Position numbers and translations under genes: made by a program. A stretch of 64,000 nt of DNA from Cubamyces lactineus (Eukaryota > Basidiomycota > Agaricomycetes > Polyporales > Polyporaceae), in contig JACDTU010000002.1 of assembly GCA_022376465.1 (NCBI GenBank), positions 2,666,001 through 2,730,000 on the forward strand, written 5' to 3'. The notes under the pieces were generated by a model. That model made no database searches. It was not told where the DNA came from and saw only the letters and a program-made list of their open reading frames with translations. This document shows positions 10,967-22,968 of the stretch, in pieces; within the stretch, counting starts at the first letter, position 1; every line of letters starts with the position of its first letter.

Positions 10967-13900
10967 CTATTTGCTGCTGAAGATGGACCGAGCAACCTGC
11001 ACATCATGGATTAGAGACCTCATGACGCTTCTAACGGTATACTACGCACATTCTCGAGAAGGAGGGCGACCTCGGGGGCAACATGGACGAACTCCTGTTC
11101 GCTGAACTTGTACTTGGGGTTGCCCAAGAGCTCGATGAACGTCACCAACGCCCCCCATGGATGAGGGCGATGGACGAGGAACCTCTCCAGCAGGACCCTC
11201 GTCATGACTTCCCTAAAGTTCCCAGTAGGGATCTCGCGGAAGAGGTGCAGCATGAGCAAGCTGAACCAATGCGTGTGGGCGTTGGGGTAGCGCAGGTGGA
11301 GAACCATTGCACTGAGCAAATGGTACTGGCCTGTTGAAATATCCAGGATCAATGATAATCCAATAGGGAAATAGTGGTGGACATACCTTCCACATCGAGG
11401 TTCGTGGCTAAGTACTGAAGAGCGACGACCCCCGGATCAGCCGAGACGAAGAGCGGGCTTCCGCTGCGGGCGCGAGACTGGGCTACCGACGATACGCCGA
11501 TGTACATGACCAGAGAATTGATGAGAGGTAGGTTGTACGTCTCAGTCGCACCATCTTGCACTGGCAGCCGCAGGCGGTCCTTGAGTGTTGACAGGAAGTT
11601 CGGCTGCGAGCTCCGGTTAAGCAGGTACTGATCGAGATAAACCTTTAGATCGCCGGCCCTAAGGCTGGCGGCGAAGTCGGAGAGAATGGGTGGGGTTGGG
11701 CCCATCCCGGGAATTGCTTCGAATTCGATGTCAGGGAGGTGTGGGTCGGGAAGTACAACGTTGGGAGGGTAGGCGCTGAGAACGATGTTGCGGAGCTGGA
11801 TGCAACGCGGGGGGATGACGTCGCACAGTGAGAAGTAGTACTCAGCGAGGAACTCGGGGAAGTCATGCAAGAGGACGAGGAGAAGGCGTAGAGTGCCCCT
11901 GTAGAGGTCCCTGCCAGCCGACTGCAGATCGGCAGTCTTTAGGAACGGCGCCAGGAACTTGAACAGCGACAACAATAGCTTGTAGAACGAGGTCCACCCC
12001 TGTGATATATTTCTTTCAGACAACGTTCTGGCGATGCACATCAGTCATGCTACTCACCTCACGGTTCTCTGACAAGAGTAGCTTTGGCATGAACAAGCGG
12101 TGAGAGATCAGGCTCATCCAGGAAAAGGCAAAACCGGGGAAGTACGTCGGCTGCAGCGAACTGAAAGTGTCACTATTGGCTGCGTCAGTAAAGGCATATC
12201 ATGACGAGAGCAATGTCATTTACCTGATTGCCAAAAGCAACTGGAGGTACGCAGAACCGAGGCTGCTCTTGATCGAATGAAGATCGTTGAGAAGACTAGA
12301 GAAGAAGCGGAAGAACGGCTTCTGCTGGAAGAGAGGACCCTGTTCTTCGTGCATGTTCGCGAGGACCAGTACGAAGATGGACAGGATCTTCGTGAGATAG
12401 TGCACCTTGGCCTGGTCGTTGTTCACACCGGAGGCATCGCCATGGTACTTGATGATGTACACGATCAAGCGGGACATAGCGTCCAATGCCTGGAAAGCGA
12501 ATCCGAACTCCCCAGCATTGACGTGCTTGATGTAGCTATTCACGCTGGACTCAGCGCAGACCCGGAAGAAGAACGAAGACGTGTCTTCGGCCTTGAGGAT
12601 GCCTTGGCGGGTGAGTTGCGTGATGTACGGCACGAACGACTTCTCCGGCGAGTGGGATCGCTGGTATATGCTGACCCATTGCTGGAACCAGATGAAAAGT
12701 TTCTCTCGCATGGTCTCAGACTCGGGCCTCACAGAAGGCTGACGAACGGGCTGGGCCTCCGCAGCGGCTTGTGCAGGACGCCGTACGCCCCGCAGATCGT
12801 CAAGCAGCCTGAGGACCCTGGATAGATTTGGTCAGCAATCTCTTGTCACCACAGGCACCTCACTCACTCTTCGTTCGCCTTGCCCGACTGCGCCAGCTGC
12901 GTGAGAATCTCCAGCGAGTAGGAGAATTGCGCCTGCGTAGCGAGAGGCGGATCGGCCGCGAGACACTCCCGGACGAGGCCAGCAGCGAAGTTCTGCAGGC
13001 TTGGTCGGGGATCTGTGTAGAGCTGCTTCGCAAGCTGCTGATCCTCCTGAGCGATGGAGACGAGGCCGCTCTTCAACAGCGTAACAGTGACAGGAACGTT
13101 GAGTTTACGCTATTATTCTGTCAGCTCTCCATGTCCGCATATCAATTCCGTTTCTGAACGTACCTCGTCCTCAGCGTAGACCAACCACGTGATAGCCTCC
13201 TTCGCTACATCCTCGAACGAATGACAGAGCTGATCAAGAAGGGCAACGTAGATCTCGCGACCAAGCTGCGACGGCGTCTTATACAGCAATTGCACAATCT
13301 TCTGTGACATAAGAAGCGGGGTGCGAGTGCGATCGACCGATTCGACAGCGAGGAAGAGGATCTGGCGAACGAGATGGCGGACTTCATGGTTAGGGGGCAG
13401 TGCCGCCAAAGACGTAATGGGCAGTTGGAGCAAGACTGCTTCGAGATCCCGGACAAGAACCTGCGGCAGTGTAAGATTCACGCTCGCTTGCGAGGGGTTC
13501 CGACTTACGTTGAAGCGCTCCATCGCCTCCTGCGGGCGCAGCAAGTTTTGCGCTTGCTGCTCCGGCATAGGAGGACTGTACAAGGAGGTAAGCTGCTCAT
13601 TACGCGAATATGAAGCTGTCGAGTTCGGGCGGCCCGTGAACATGCGCCTAGGCTCGTCTGCAAGCGGTAGTAAGCATCTTGACCAGAGAATTCCTCATAT
13701 TGTACTCACTGTATTCCCGGAACTCCTCGTATACTCGGAGCTGGTTGGGCTGTACACCGGTGTGCTTGATGCGCAGCGGGTCGGGCAGAGATGTGACGAT
13801 GGAGGATTGCAAGGTGGAGGAATCCCAAAACGACTGCCCGGGGTGTTGCTGAAGGGCACTGTTAGTTTCGGCATGCCCCACAAGCTGCAAGAACGCTTAC

Positions 13901-16900
13901 CTCTCTGTGGCGTCTGCGCACTTCATACTGGCCGGCAAAGCCTTCATCCACGTCGATAACAGCGCGATCCATCGCAGCCTTCTCGATGACCTGGCATGCG
14001 AGCTCGATGTTGTCTTGCACTAGCATGAAGATGACCGCGTCCGGCACCATTTGCTATTGTAGTGTCAGCCGATGTAGGCCCTGGTCGCTTGTCAATCAAC
14101 TCACCTCAGTGAAACCGATGTCGGACAAGAAATGACGCATGTGACTGCCAAGGTTGCCCTTCAGCGGTTCCTTGCAAGTGACGAGAGCAAGGCTGCCCGC
14201 CAGTTTCTGAGCCATGAGATGTCCCGCCTTTCGCATCTTGTCCTCATTTGCCTCGGTGACGAAGTCCTTCGCGACGAGCTCGCGAGTGGAGATCCCGGCG
14301 ATCGTAACAGACCGTTCGACGACTGGCATAATGATCTGAAAAAATGTCAGCTACACAGTCATATGACTTTCGGTGAGATCCTGACCTCTCGGACTGCGCG
14401 GTCGATTGCCATCTGCACGGCGCGCTTGAACGTAGGGTTCGTGTTGAGAGGGGCCAGCTGAGGGCTGATCGTGACGTGCGGACCGATAGAAGCGATGAGA
14501 TTCTCGACATGGTTGCTGAGAGCAACGCGCTGCGTCTCCGAGGGACTCGCCGGGCCTAGAGGTAACACCTGAGCATCTGCTGGGGTTTGTGCGGTAGGGT
14601 CGTACCCACCCATTGGCAGGGAGTCAATGTCACCGACATAGTCGGGGAGGGAGGGGCCAGCGAGAGGATCGGTGAGTGGACGGTTGCGGAGGATGGTGGC
14701 TGCGTGCGTGACGTCGAGGTCAACATCGAGCGCCTTGCACAGCATCTCGATTTCGAACTTCAAGTTCAGCTTGAGCTCAGCGAAGTGGTACAGTTCCGTG
14801 AGAAGGCTGAGGACGGCCATAAGCCAAGGATTCGGGGGACGGAACACCTTCGACCGCGCCGCAGGTTCGAGGGTCTTGCATACGAACGGGATAGCGACGA
14901 TCAACCTCCCATTGTCATACCCCTCAATGAGAAGGTCCTTGAAGGACAGGTTCTTGTGCTTGATTGGTCTGTCCCTCGCTAGAGTGATACTACCAAGCCA
15001 AGAGCCTACGTTCTTGAGGATCGCACGCTCTGAGCCAAGCTGCATGGTCTTCTCCGAATTCAACAGCGCGGCCGACTTCACTAGCGTTTCATGCAAGACA
15101 AAACGGAAGAGAGGCTGGACGTCCAGTGCGTCGAGGAACCGTAGATAGAGCTGGTGATTGTTAGGCTCAGTGCTCACGCGCTGGTCCACCAAGTAGTTGG
15201 CAAACCACCGTGAATACTGTTCGTGGAAGTGGCCCTTCATCTCTGACAGCTTTGCATCGAAGTTGGACGGCGCCAGATTGTTCACGATGAACAATATCTT
15301 GTCCGAGACTTCCTCCGGTGGCTTCTCGGGCTCACCTTCGACTTTCTCCGGTTGTATAGCGGTGAAGACGGGAGGGGGTTCAGCCATGGAAGCACTCTGG
15401 AGCGTGCGGAGATCGGCCGAGCTGCTAGTTCCGTCGCCGTTGGCCAAAGCGCGCTGTATGGTGACGGCCAGATCAGGCCTAGCTTCGAGGAGGTGAGGGA
15501 TCTTGAGAAGAGCTTGACAAAGGGGCTGCCATTCCGACAAACGTGACTCGAAACGAGAGAGCGCCTGAAGACCAAACTTGAACAGATTGGTCTCTGGTGG
15601 ACAACCAAGAGCATCCAGAACGTATCGGATGGCGATGCCGAGCGGAATGAAGTCGACGAGTTGGTACTGGATGAGCGAGCCAAACAAGTAGCCAGTCATA
15701 GCAAGCTCGCGAGGCGGATAGCAGTGCTGGAAGAATTTGTATTCGTCGAAGAGGAAATGAAGCATGCACGAGAAGATCTCATGGTCGCGTGGATTGCTTG
15801 ATGCCTTGTTCCGCTGCAACAGCTTGATGACATCGTCGATGGTGATCTGTTCGTCATACATTTGCTTATAGATCCCGTCCACTTCTGTCTCGATCTCCGC
15901 AGAGTAGCTGACGACGGTGAATCCTGGTTCCGTGTCAGAACCGGGCATTAGGTTCATCAGACGGGGATGGATCTGCAGGCAGGCATTTCGAACTTCCAGA
16001 CAGTAGTCGATGTCGCTCTCATGCATACTTGCGGAGCTGCAACGGTCGTTAGTAGAGGGCTATTGATCACATATATGGGCACGTACCTATTGCGAAGAAC
16101 TCGGAGAAAGATTGTGATTGTTTGCGGCGAGAGCTGCATGGTGCGAGCTTCGACCTGAGGGTCAGAAACCCTCTGCGACTTCTCGCTCTCCATCTTCAGG
16201 TCCAAAAATGCGATGACCGCGTGGAGGAAATCACCTCCGTGAGCGGATACGTTGTCGGCCAGCCACTTGTCCAGATTCAGGTACTCGCGACGAGACGCCA
16301 GTGCTGCCACATCAAGAGCGAAGGTGAATGGCCTGACTTCCAACAATGAGTCGAGAATCTGTGGGAACAAACCTTAGTCATCGTGTGGGATGGGATCGTT
16401 GCAACACGTACCTTCAAGTCTTGTGCCACGTCCAGGATTCTCGTGATGTTCAAGGGGCTCTCCTCGTAGAAGTCGCGGAAGGCATCCGTGAGATAAGCAG
16501 GTTCGATTTGCCATATCCTCATGAAAACGAGTTGATGGTTAGGGTGTCCAGCGAGGAACATAGCTAAAAGGCGTTGGGTATATTCCAGGCGAATCTCATT
16601 CCAAGGGGATTGCTAACGGCTCTCGATCAGATCTCGTTCATGAATACTCAGGTATTCACGCACCGGCACTTGCAGCAAGCCCATGTGAACGAGTTCGGCA
16701 CTGATCTTGACGGCCTTGTCCAGCATCTCACGAACGACGTTCTCCACATCGGGGTTCTTCAAGTCTGCCGCTTGAACAAGGACTTCGAAGAGATCCAACG
16801 AGTTCCAAGTGTGCCCTTGCACGTTCGCGGCGAGAGACTTGATTGTAGGGCTAGCGCCAGCAACGTCCTCTACAGTGACAATCTTCCGCCCGGGTAGGTT

Positions 16901-18255
16901 GACGAAGTTGAAGGTATCCGCAGGGAGCGAAAGGAGAGCATCCAAGAGGCGTAGCTGGTACAGAGTGTTGGACCAAAGCTGCCAGAACCCGGTCACTGCA
17001 TGCTGCTTGTCATCACGCGGGGCGTTCATCAAGATGGCTATCAACAGCTTCAGAGTTGCCGTGTCCACTCCTTGGCGGTCAGGCATGTCAAATGCCTTAA
17101 TTGCCGCCGACCAGTTCAAGTCTGGGTTCTACGATAGAGAATCAGTTGTGCAGTTATGACGGAAGCTGGCTATAAACGCACCAAGCTACTCATGGCCCGT
17201 ACAATAGAGCCTACGTCCGGAAGCATAGACCCTTCAGAAGCCAACCGAGCGAAGGCGGTCACAATCTCGACCAGTTGAGCGTCTGTAGGGGGATTGTTCT
17301 CAGTGAGACCGAATCTCACGAAGAGTGCGCGAAGCACGTCAGGATCGCTGGTGATGTCAGGGCCCAGTTGCACCGACGCCTGGACGAAAGATGTTCCAGG
17401 GGGCAGGCTGTGCATTGAAGAAAAGAAGGGAGAAACGGTAATGAGTCCCGAGATGCAGTGTAGCATGCTGGCACAACATACCTTAGATTAGGCAAGATTC
17501 GCTGCAAAATCGGAGAGACAATCTCCGAGCCATACTTCGCCTGCGCAGCCAAGATCAAAGCCTGCCTCTGTGTGGCATCCAACACCGGTGCATCGGAGGG
17601 GGGTTCTGCGAGAAGATTGGACAGTAACTTCGCGACCTGGTTGGGGTTGAGATCCGCATGGTCGAAGGATGGATGCTGACACAAAGCCAACACCGCGTTC
17701 TCGAAGTCCACACGAATAACAGTCGCCGCTTGAGCCGCGAGTTCTTTCCGAGTAGGAGCAGCCAAGATGGACGACGCCAAGATTAGCCTCTCCAACGGCC
17801 GAAGCCCAATACGATCGGCAAACTTGATGAAGTCGAAATTGCGGAAGACGTCCCCCTCTCCACGATCGATACCATCTCGAAACCTGTCGGCGAGGAAGGG
17901 GTCGCGTGCGAGACGTTGAGTCTCTTGCACGAGTAGGCGGAATGTGAGAGCGGCGGATTGGTCAAATGCAGCGGGAGAGGCGGTAGATGTGAGTCTGCTG
18001 TGGGAGTGAACGATGAGGCGGCGGATGAAGTGGAGGTACGTGTCAATGCCATGCTGCTCGGACAACTACATGCGCGCAAATTCAACAGTCGAGGAAAAGT
18101 CAACCCAGGCTTCTCGGCGCACACTGATCACATATACGTACCGACCGTATTTCCACCTGATTCCTCTCAAAGTTGTCCTCCGTGAGCGTGGAAAGTAGAA
18201 AGACGATCTGGGCTTTGACGATGGTGTGTATGTTGGGGCTGGCGGTGCCGTCCAT
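10967..18255 (-). CDS. NOT1: CCR4-NOT complex scaffold subunit NOT1 (CNOT1/Cdc39)
   Basis: A very large multi-exon gene of roughly 2,100-2,200 residues. The start used is the ATG at 18255; the frame stays open to another ATG at 18513. The N-terminus reads HTIVKAQIVFLLSTLTEDNF, typical of NOT1. Internal landmarks include HEAT-type helices and the CAF1-binding MIF4G region around 14.9-15.4 kb (NNLAPSNFDAKLSEMKGHFH, QYSRWFANYLVDQRVSTEPN). The CNOT9-binding DUF3819 region lies at about 14.0-14.5 kb (FKRAVQMAIDRAVREV, KDFVTEANEDKMRKAGHLMA). The C-terminal NOT box reads MLHLFREIPTGNFREVMTRV and EFVHVAPEVALLLEN. The last exon lies beyond an in-frame TGA at 11020-11022 that is intronic: a GTGCGT...TGCAG intron joins LLEN to VARSIFSSK and a TAG at 10967-10969. 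NOT1 is the platform for cytoplasmic mRNA deadenylation and transcriptional control. Confidence 0.92.
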
Positions 18256-18848
18256 GGCTGGAGTGCGCGCCCTGGCTGAGGCCTCCGTCATCCGTCGAGC
18301 GGCGGGGCCACTGCCAGAAGCCGTTTTGAAAGGTTTGGGGAGGGGAGAAGACGAAGTGAGGGACAAGACAGACCGAAGTCGCCTTGAACAGCGAGAGGCC
18401 TTACAGAAGCAGAGTGACGGTGAGCACGCGTCCCCCCGTTCAGACTCCGCTTCAAGTACGGTGGCGGCAACTCCTCCCCTCCGTTCCGGTCTCAACGCCT
18501 CCAACCTTCGCATGCACTTTCATCTTTCTATCGATCCGTGTCCTCTTTCTATTTTGCGTAGGGCATGTATTTCTTCCACGACATGGCGGACAGACGTGAT
18601 ATAGCCAATCTCCCCGGTACACATCCCTGATTGAGCGCTCAATTTGACGCGTGTAACGCTCACCAACTCGGTTGTCCGGCTCTGACGTTTCCCAGTGGAT
18701 GCGCACGTCTCAGTCTGCGATGTCTTGCTTCTCATCCACAACGTAGTCAACCTTGTCTTTGTCGGTGTCAAGCCAAAAAAAAAACTGGCCACCACTTAAT
18801 ACGCTCGAGTCGAGTCTATCTGCGGTAATTGACATTCGTCCCCCGACA
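18256..18848. promoter_or_regulatory. Divergent promoter region, NOT1 / chorismate-lyase-like gene
   Basis: About 590 bp between divergent starts, or about 335 bp if NOT1 begins at 18513. The NOT1-proximal 260 bp is open in the NOT1 frame and Arg/Ser/Ala-rich, so it could be a leader extension or 5' UTR. A run of ten A residues lies near 18775. Confidence 0.45.
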
Positions 18849-19581
18849 ATGGCGCATGCTCATTCGATGTGCATACGTGCCTTGTTTAGCTGTGTTCTAC
18901 CTAAACACATACCTCCACTTTCTACCATGGGACCAGTAGCAACCAATGGGCTCGCCAGGGATACCTATACGGGCGCGTCCACCAGTGTAGAGGTTCGTCA
19001 GACCTTCAAGCGTCTGAGTCCCAGGATATAACTACGGGTCTTTGCGCACAGATTGACGGCCCAGAAGATTTGACTGGAATAGAACGCATCATGCTAGCTG
19101 CCCAGGGCGATCTACAGCGTTTGCTCAGGTAGAACTTATTTTTTCTCATTAACATCAGTTTCCCCCTCAAATGTCTTTTAACAGCGCATTCCTCGCTCGC
19201 ACCATAACTATTGAGTGCATCTACTCTTCCACCAGTCCCCGTGGCGCCGGCGCTTCCAAAGACAATCCTATCAAACAGTCACGCCAAGTCCACCTCAAAT
19301 GCGGGTCGCGGATTCTATGTGTGGCTACATCTTCAGTGACCGTCACTTCACCTCAGTGCGAACGGCTATTGCTAGATGAGAAATTTGCCCTAGGGCAGAT
19401 ATTCAGACATCTACGCACCTATCCGAACTTCACTCTCCTCAACGTCGGCGCACAAACGATCGACGGAAAACGAGAGCTTCGCAGGACGTACCAGTTGGCG
19501 ACCGAAGGTATTCTTTGCGAGATACTGGAGGTTTTTCCCGACCGAGATATGTTTGCAATGGGAGAGGCGTGGTTAAGCTAG
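18849..19581 (+). CDS. Small protein resembling the chorismate pyruvate-lyase/DUF98 fold
   Basis: Starts at the ATG at 18849 (MAHAHSMCIRALF). Exons include PVATNGLARDTYTGASTSVE and IDGPEDLTGIERIMLAAQGD-LQRLL. The final 136-codon open stretch begins SAFLARTITIECIYSSTSPR. It continues RQVHLKCGSRILCVATSSVT, ERLLLDEKFALGQIFRHLRT, YPNFTLLNVGAQTIDGKREL and LRRTYQLATEGILCEILEVF, and stops at the TAG at 19579-19581. The pattern (R-x-V-x-L at a beta strand, A-x-S-x-V, a phi-G-Q-phi-F helix start, an R-Y-x-L...G strand and a closing E-V-F-P) resembles DUF98/UbiC-like chorismate-lyase folds found in fungi. The family call is from pattern only and no catalytic role is shown. A substrate in aromatic or ubiquinone metabolism would be speculation. 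Confidence 0.6.
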
Positions 19582-19622
19582 GGCGTCCCGTTCGCCGCTG
19601 CCACTAATACTTACACGGCAAA

Positions 19623-20520
19623 GTGCCAGCGACACGTCCATGTGCCGCGCTACATAGAGTGCCATTGCAGGCTTCCTCCAATCGCCTTATAGATCCCTTA
19701 GACTTGTCAAACTTGATCCGCGCTCAGTGTTCGGCACTTACGATCCTCGCCTTACTTCGCCAGTATTCATGGGGAAGACAAGGCTTAGCAGGAGCGAGAT
19801 GTGCGTCTTTCCCCCCGATCTGCGTAGCATTACGGGCCTCTGAGTTAGAAGTGAGTGGGGTCAGCCTCTGAGGATGTGTTCCTTAGTATGCTGATGCAAG
19901 CCCATCCACCGCAGGTCTCTGCAGAACCATCATGTTGCTGCAGGGCGCTCATGTTGTGTTCGGCAAATCCAACGAAGTGGTCTTCCCCCACCTAAACGTG
20001 CCTTGGATAGATGCAGGTATGGAGGGTGTCCATATGACGGTGATTGTGTTGCGTGCTACGTTGCGCGCTGGCATCATCCCTCTTCTGTATGTCCCCTGAA
20101 CAGCTAGTACAGGCAGAGGCAACGTACGGATCCCCATGACATCCTGGTTCGTCCGCGGGCTGTTTGATACGAACCCGACTGCGGTTGGCGACAGGCGTCC
20201 AAAGGTATCGCAAGCTTATTGGTGGCCATGCGGAGGCCTCTGATGATCGCGACAGTATGCTCAGCAGAATCTCAGCGAATGTAATTTTGGGCACCCACTG
20301 AATCTTTGGCTCTTGTCGTACAATACCAGGCTGATCTGCCGGCTCGTAATGCTGCAGTACTTGAAGTATCCTACCCGTTCAACTCAAGCGATGGCATAAC
20401 CATACCACGAGGTGCAACTTGAGGACGGGGAAATTTCAGACTACAGCTCTTTCGAGAACTTACACCTGGTGAATACGGCTGCTAGTAACGGCGCATGTAA
20501 CAGATTGTCGACAGTGCCAA
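19623..20520 (+). CDS. Unrecognised multi-exon candidate gene
   Basis: Consistent splice signals join protein-like segments on the plus strand. The first is IDPLDLSNLIRAQCSALTIL plus ALLRQYSWGRQGLAG, up to a GTGAGT donor near 19851. The next is YADASPSTAGLCRTIMLLQG, AHVVFGKSNEVVFPHLNVPW and IDAGMEGVHMTVIVLRATLR. After a GTATGT intron come IPMTSWFVRGLFDTNPTAVG, DRRPKVSQAYWWPCGG, and later PARNAAVLEVSYPFNSSDGI. Composition and helix-like periodicity suggest real coding sequence, but I do not recognise the family. No ATG start is certain and the end near 20.4-20.5 kb is a guess. It lies in the same direction as, and between, the DUF98-like gene and MCMBP. It could also be an extension of the upstream gene if that stop is intronic. 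Confidence 0.35.
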
Positions 20521-20740
20521 GGATTTGAAGTTTAGCTGGCACATTAGGCTGCTTCCTCCGAGGACAGTGCTAGGTGGCACCACTCTCAGGCTAAGGCTTA
20601 AGAGAGAGGAAGTGCGTGACGAGCTTGACGCGTGGTCTGTGACATTTCGCGTCTCATACAGCCGCGTCTGCTTGTCGCTTATGCAGCTTCCTGCCACTTG
20701 CCTTCGGACTACGCGTACGGCTCTACACAACTCGTGCATC

Positions 20741-22862
20741 ATGACTGCGGACTACAGGCAACAAGCTCTTGAGAACCCGACACTGGTGCTACGACAGCTC
20801 TACCAGACACGCCCTTCCGGGAGCTTCCCTCGCCTCGTCGCTGAGCATTTTCAAAAGCTCTTCGAGTCTCAGAACGCGTTCCAGAGGGTACGTGGGCACC
20901 TTACGCCAGTCTCATAAGTGGACGTGTCTCAACCGTACTGTAGATACCTTGGTTGGATGTCAATCGCCCTCCAGAGTCATACGAAGATCGCACTCTAGTC
21001 CGCTTCCGCGCAATGGTTCAGGATACATCTCTTTCAACCGAGATGTACCTTTCTCAATTCGCAGACGGGGGCTGTGGCGGGTGGGGCATATACGAGACCG
21101 ATGGCGGTAGTAGCTCTAGTGTACAAGAAGTGGATTACGCCAACCTCCAAGAATGCAGTGTTCTGTGGGCTACAAGCGTTCCTGCAGAGTCTGCTTGGTG
21201 TAAAGAAGAACTCAATGGCCCTAGATCTGGTGTGTAATGCGCGTCCTACTTGACTAATACTATTCTTTGACAACTGGCTTCAGAGTCGGCGAGAACCCCC
21301 ATACCTACTACATCCGGGCAAGTCTCCCCACGTGCCCACAAATACCCACACCCCGATACAAACCATGTCGGAGTGCAAGTCAAGGTTGAAACTGTGCATG
21401 ACATGTGCAGCCTATCTCCATACTGACTTGTTAACAGATTTATGATAGGGAAGGAATCGACTCGTACAAGTCTACAGATGTTGTGACATTTATCGGAATC
21501 CTCTCAACAGAACCGTAGGTTGGCGGGTTTCTCTGGCAATGCATGCGATGCTTAGACCATGGGGTTTCAGGTGCAACCTTGACCAAACTCATACGGCGGC
21601 GGATGTGCCAACACTGCATGTGCTCTTCTCACAACGGCATTCACCTACCGTTCTATCGCGTCCATTCCCACGCAGTGAGAGACCTGCACGTCAAGAACGG
21701 TCTATCGGCAGCTCAGACGAGCAAAGATCAGAGTCCATAGCAGATGATACCCAGCAAGTGCGGGACGAGCTCATTTCCTGGATTGCTCAGGAGGCCCTTG
21801 GTGGCGATCGAGTCGCCGCAGAATGGATCCTTCTATCGTGCATATCTCGGGTGTAAGTAAGCCACACGAGGCAGTATGGGGTCAACGCAGCACTAATCGA
21901 TGCCGTTGTAGACAATCGCGCCACCCGCCCCTTCTTCCACCCTCCCTTGTCATCTCCCGCTTTCCCCCGCCGCCACCGGTACCATCTACTACAGCCTCAG
22001 TGCCTCCGCCGATACCAACGATATCTGCGATCCTGAGGTTGCTCCTTCCTCTGACGGACACTCTTCCGCTTTCCCTCGACACTCTGAACAAAAGGCGATT
22101 CGTTCCCGAGAGCCAAGATGAAGACCTTCACGCGGGACTGTTGCAACTCCCGCAAGGCACTGTTGTACTTATCACAGAGGGCGGCGTTCGTGAAGGACAG
22201 CTCCTCGAGCGTGGTACGTTCGCCGACACTCTCGTTTCTTGCACATCGACCAATGCTTTGGCTAGGCGTGATGAATGTCCGTGCAGTCCAAGACATCATG
22301 GACGCCCAAACCCTTGCCTACGTTTTCCCTTACAGCCAATTCACCTTCCCTACGGATATCAGCTGCATAGTACTCAGCGAGGGCCGTAAGAGCACGTTCT
22401 TCAGAACGGACCTGAATGTGCCACTTCGTGCCTCAACATCGCCCGCCGACGTTGCTGCACTATACAAGCCAGCGGATGAGATCAAACTTCCCCCTGCTGA
22501 GAAATTGGTAGCATTCAGAGACCTCGTCGTTGGTGCCAGAAGTGGCAAAGTACAAGTACCGGAGCCGACGTCGGAGGTGAGTTTCTTCACACGTGCCTTG
22601 CTGCGTACCTCATGCTAAAATGGGTTCCAGCACATCCAACTGAACTTCGTCCGCGAACGGCAGGGTGATAGAAGTTTGACGGCAGATGACCTGATCCGTT
22701 GGATGACCGTGGCAAAGTGCGTAAATCCATGGCGCGTCGATGATCTGTAGCTAATGCATATGTAGGTTGTACGCACTCTCCTTGCACGAGCCATCGTTGA
22801 GTATCGAGACCTGGCAACGCGCGAAGGCGTTCGACGACCAGAGGCGGGCGGCCATCGCCTGA
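20741..22862 (+). CDS. MCMBP: Mini-chromosome maintenance complex-binding protein (MCMBP)
   Basis: Starts at the ATG at 20741 (MTADYRQQALENPTLVLRQL). The following exons read FPRLVAEHFQKLFESQNAFQ, IPWLDVNRPPESYEDRTLVR and FRAMVQDTSLSTEMYLSQFA, the conserved N-terminal R-F-R-x-M-V-Q-D motif of MCMBP. Further on are VKIYDREGIDSYKSTDVVTF-IGILSTEP, LLQLPQGTVVLITEGGVREG, VRAVQDIMDAQTLAYVFPYS and FPTDISCIVLSEGRKSTFF. The C-terminus ETWQRAKAFDDQRRAAIA ends at the TGA at 22860-22862. MCMBP binds MCM3-7 in the nucleus and acts as a chaperone and unloader of the replicative helicase. Exons around 21.3-21.9 kb include a Pro-rich linker (FPPPPPVPSTTASVPPP). It converges on the phosphoglucomutase gene with only about 106 bp between stops. 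Confidence 0.86.
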
Positions 22863-22968
22863 TCCAGGCGCAATGCTCAAATGCGCCTGCTTGGCAATGT
22901 GATGTATTTCTTACATTGTACTTCTTGTATGTTCGCAATGTATACAACCTTCCCCTTGCTACGGCAAT

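Noticed and set aside
12277..15148. Plus-strand frames across the NOT1 gene
   Set aside because: All lie opposite conserved NOT1 exons and read as shadows without domains.
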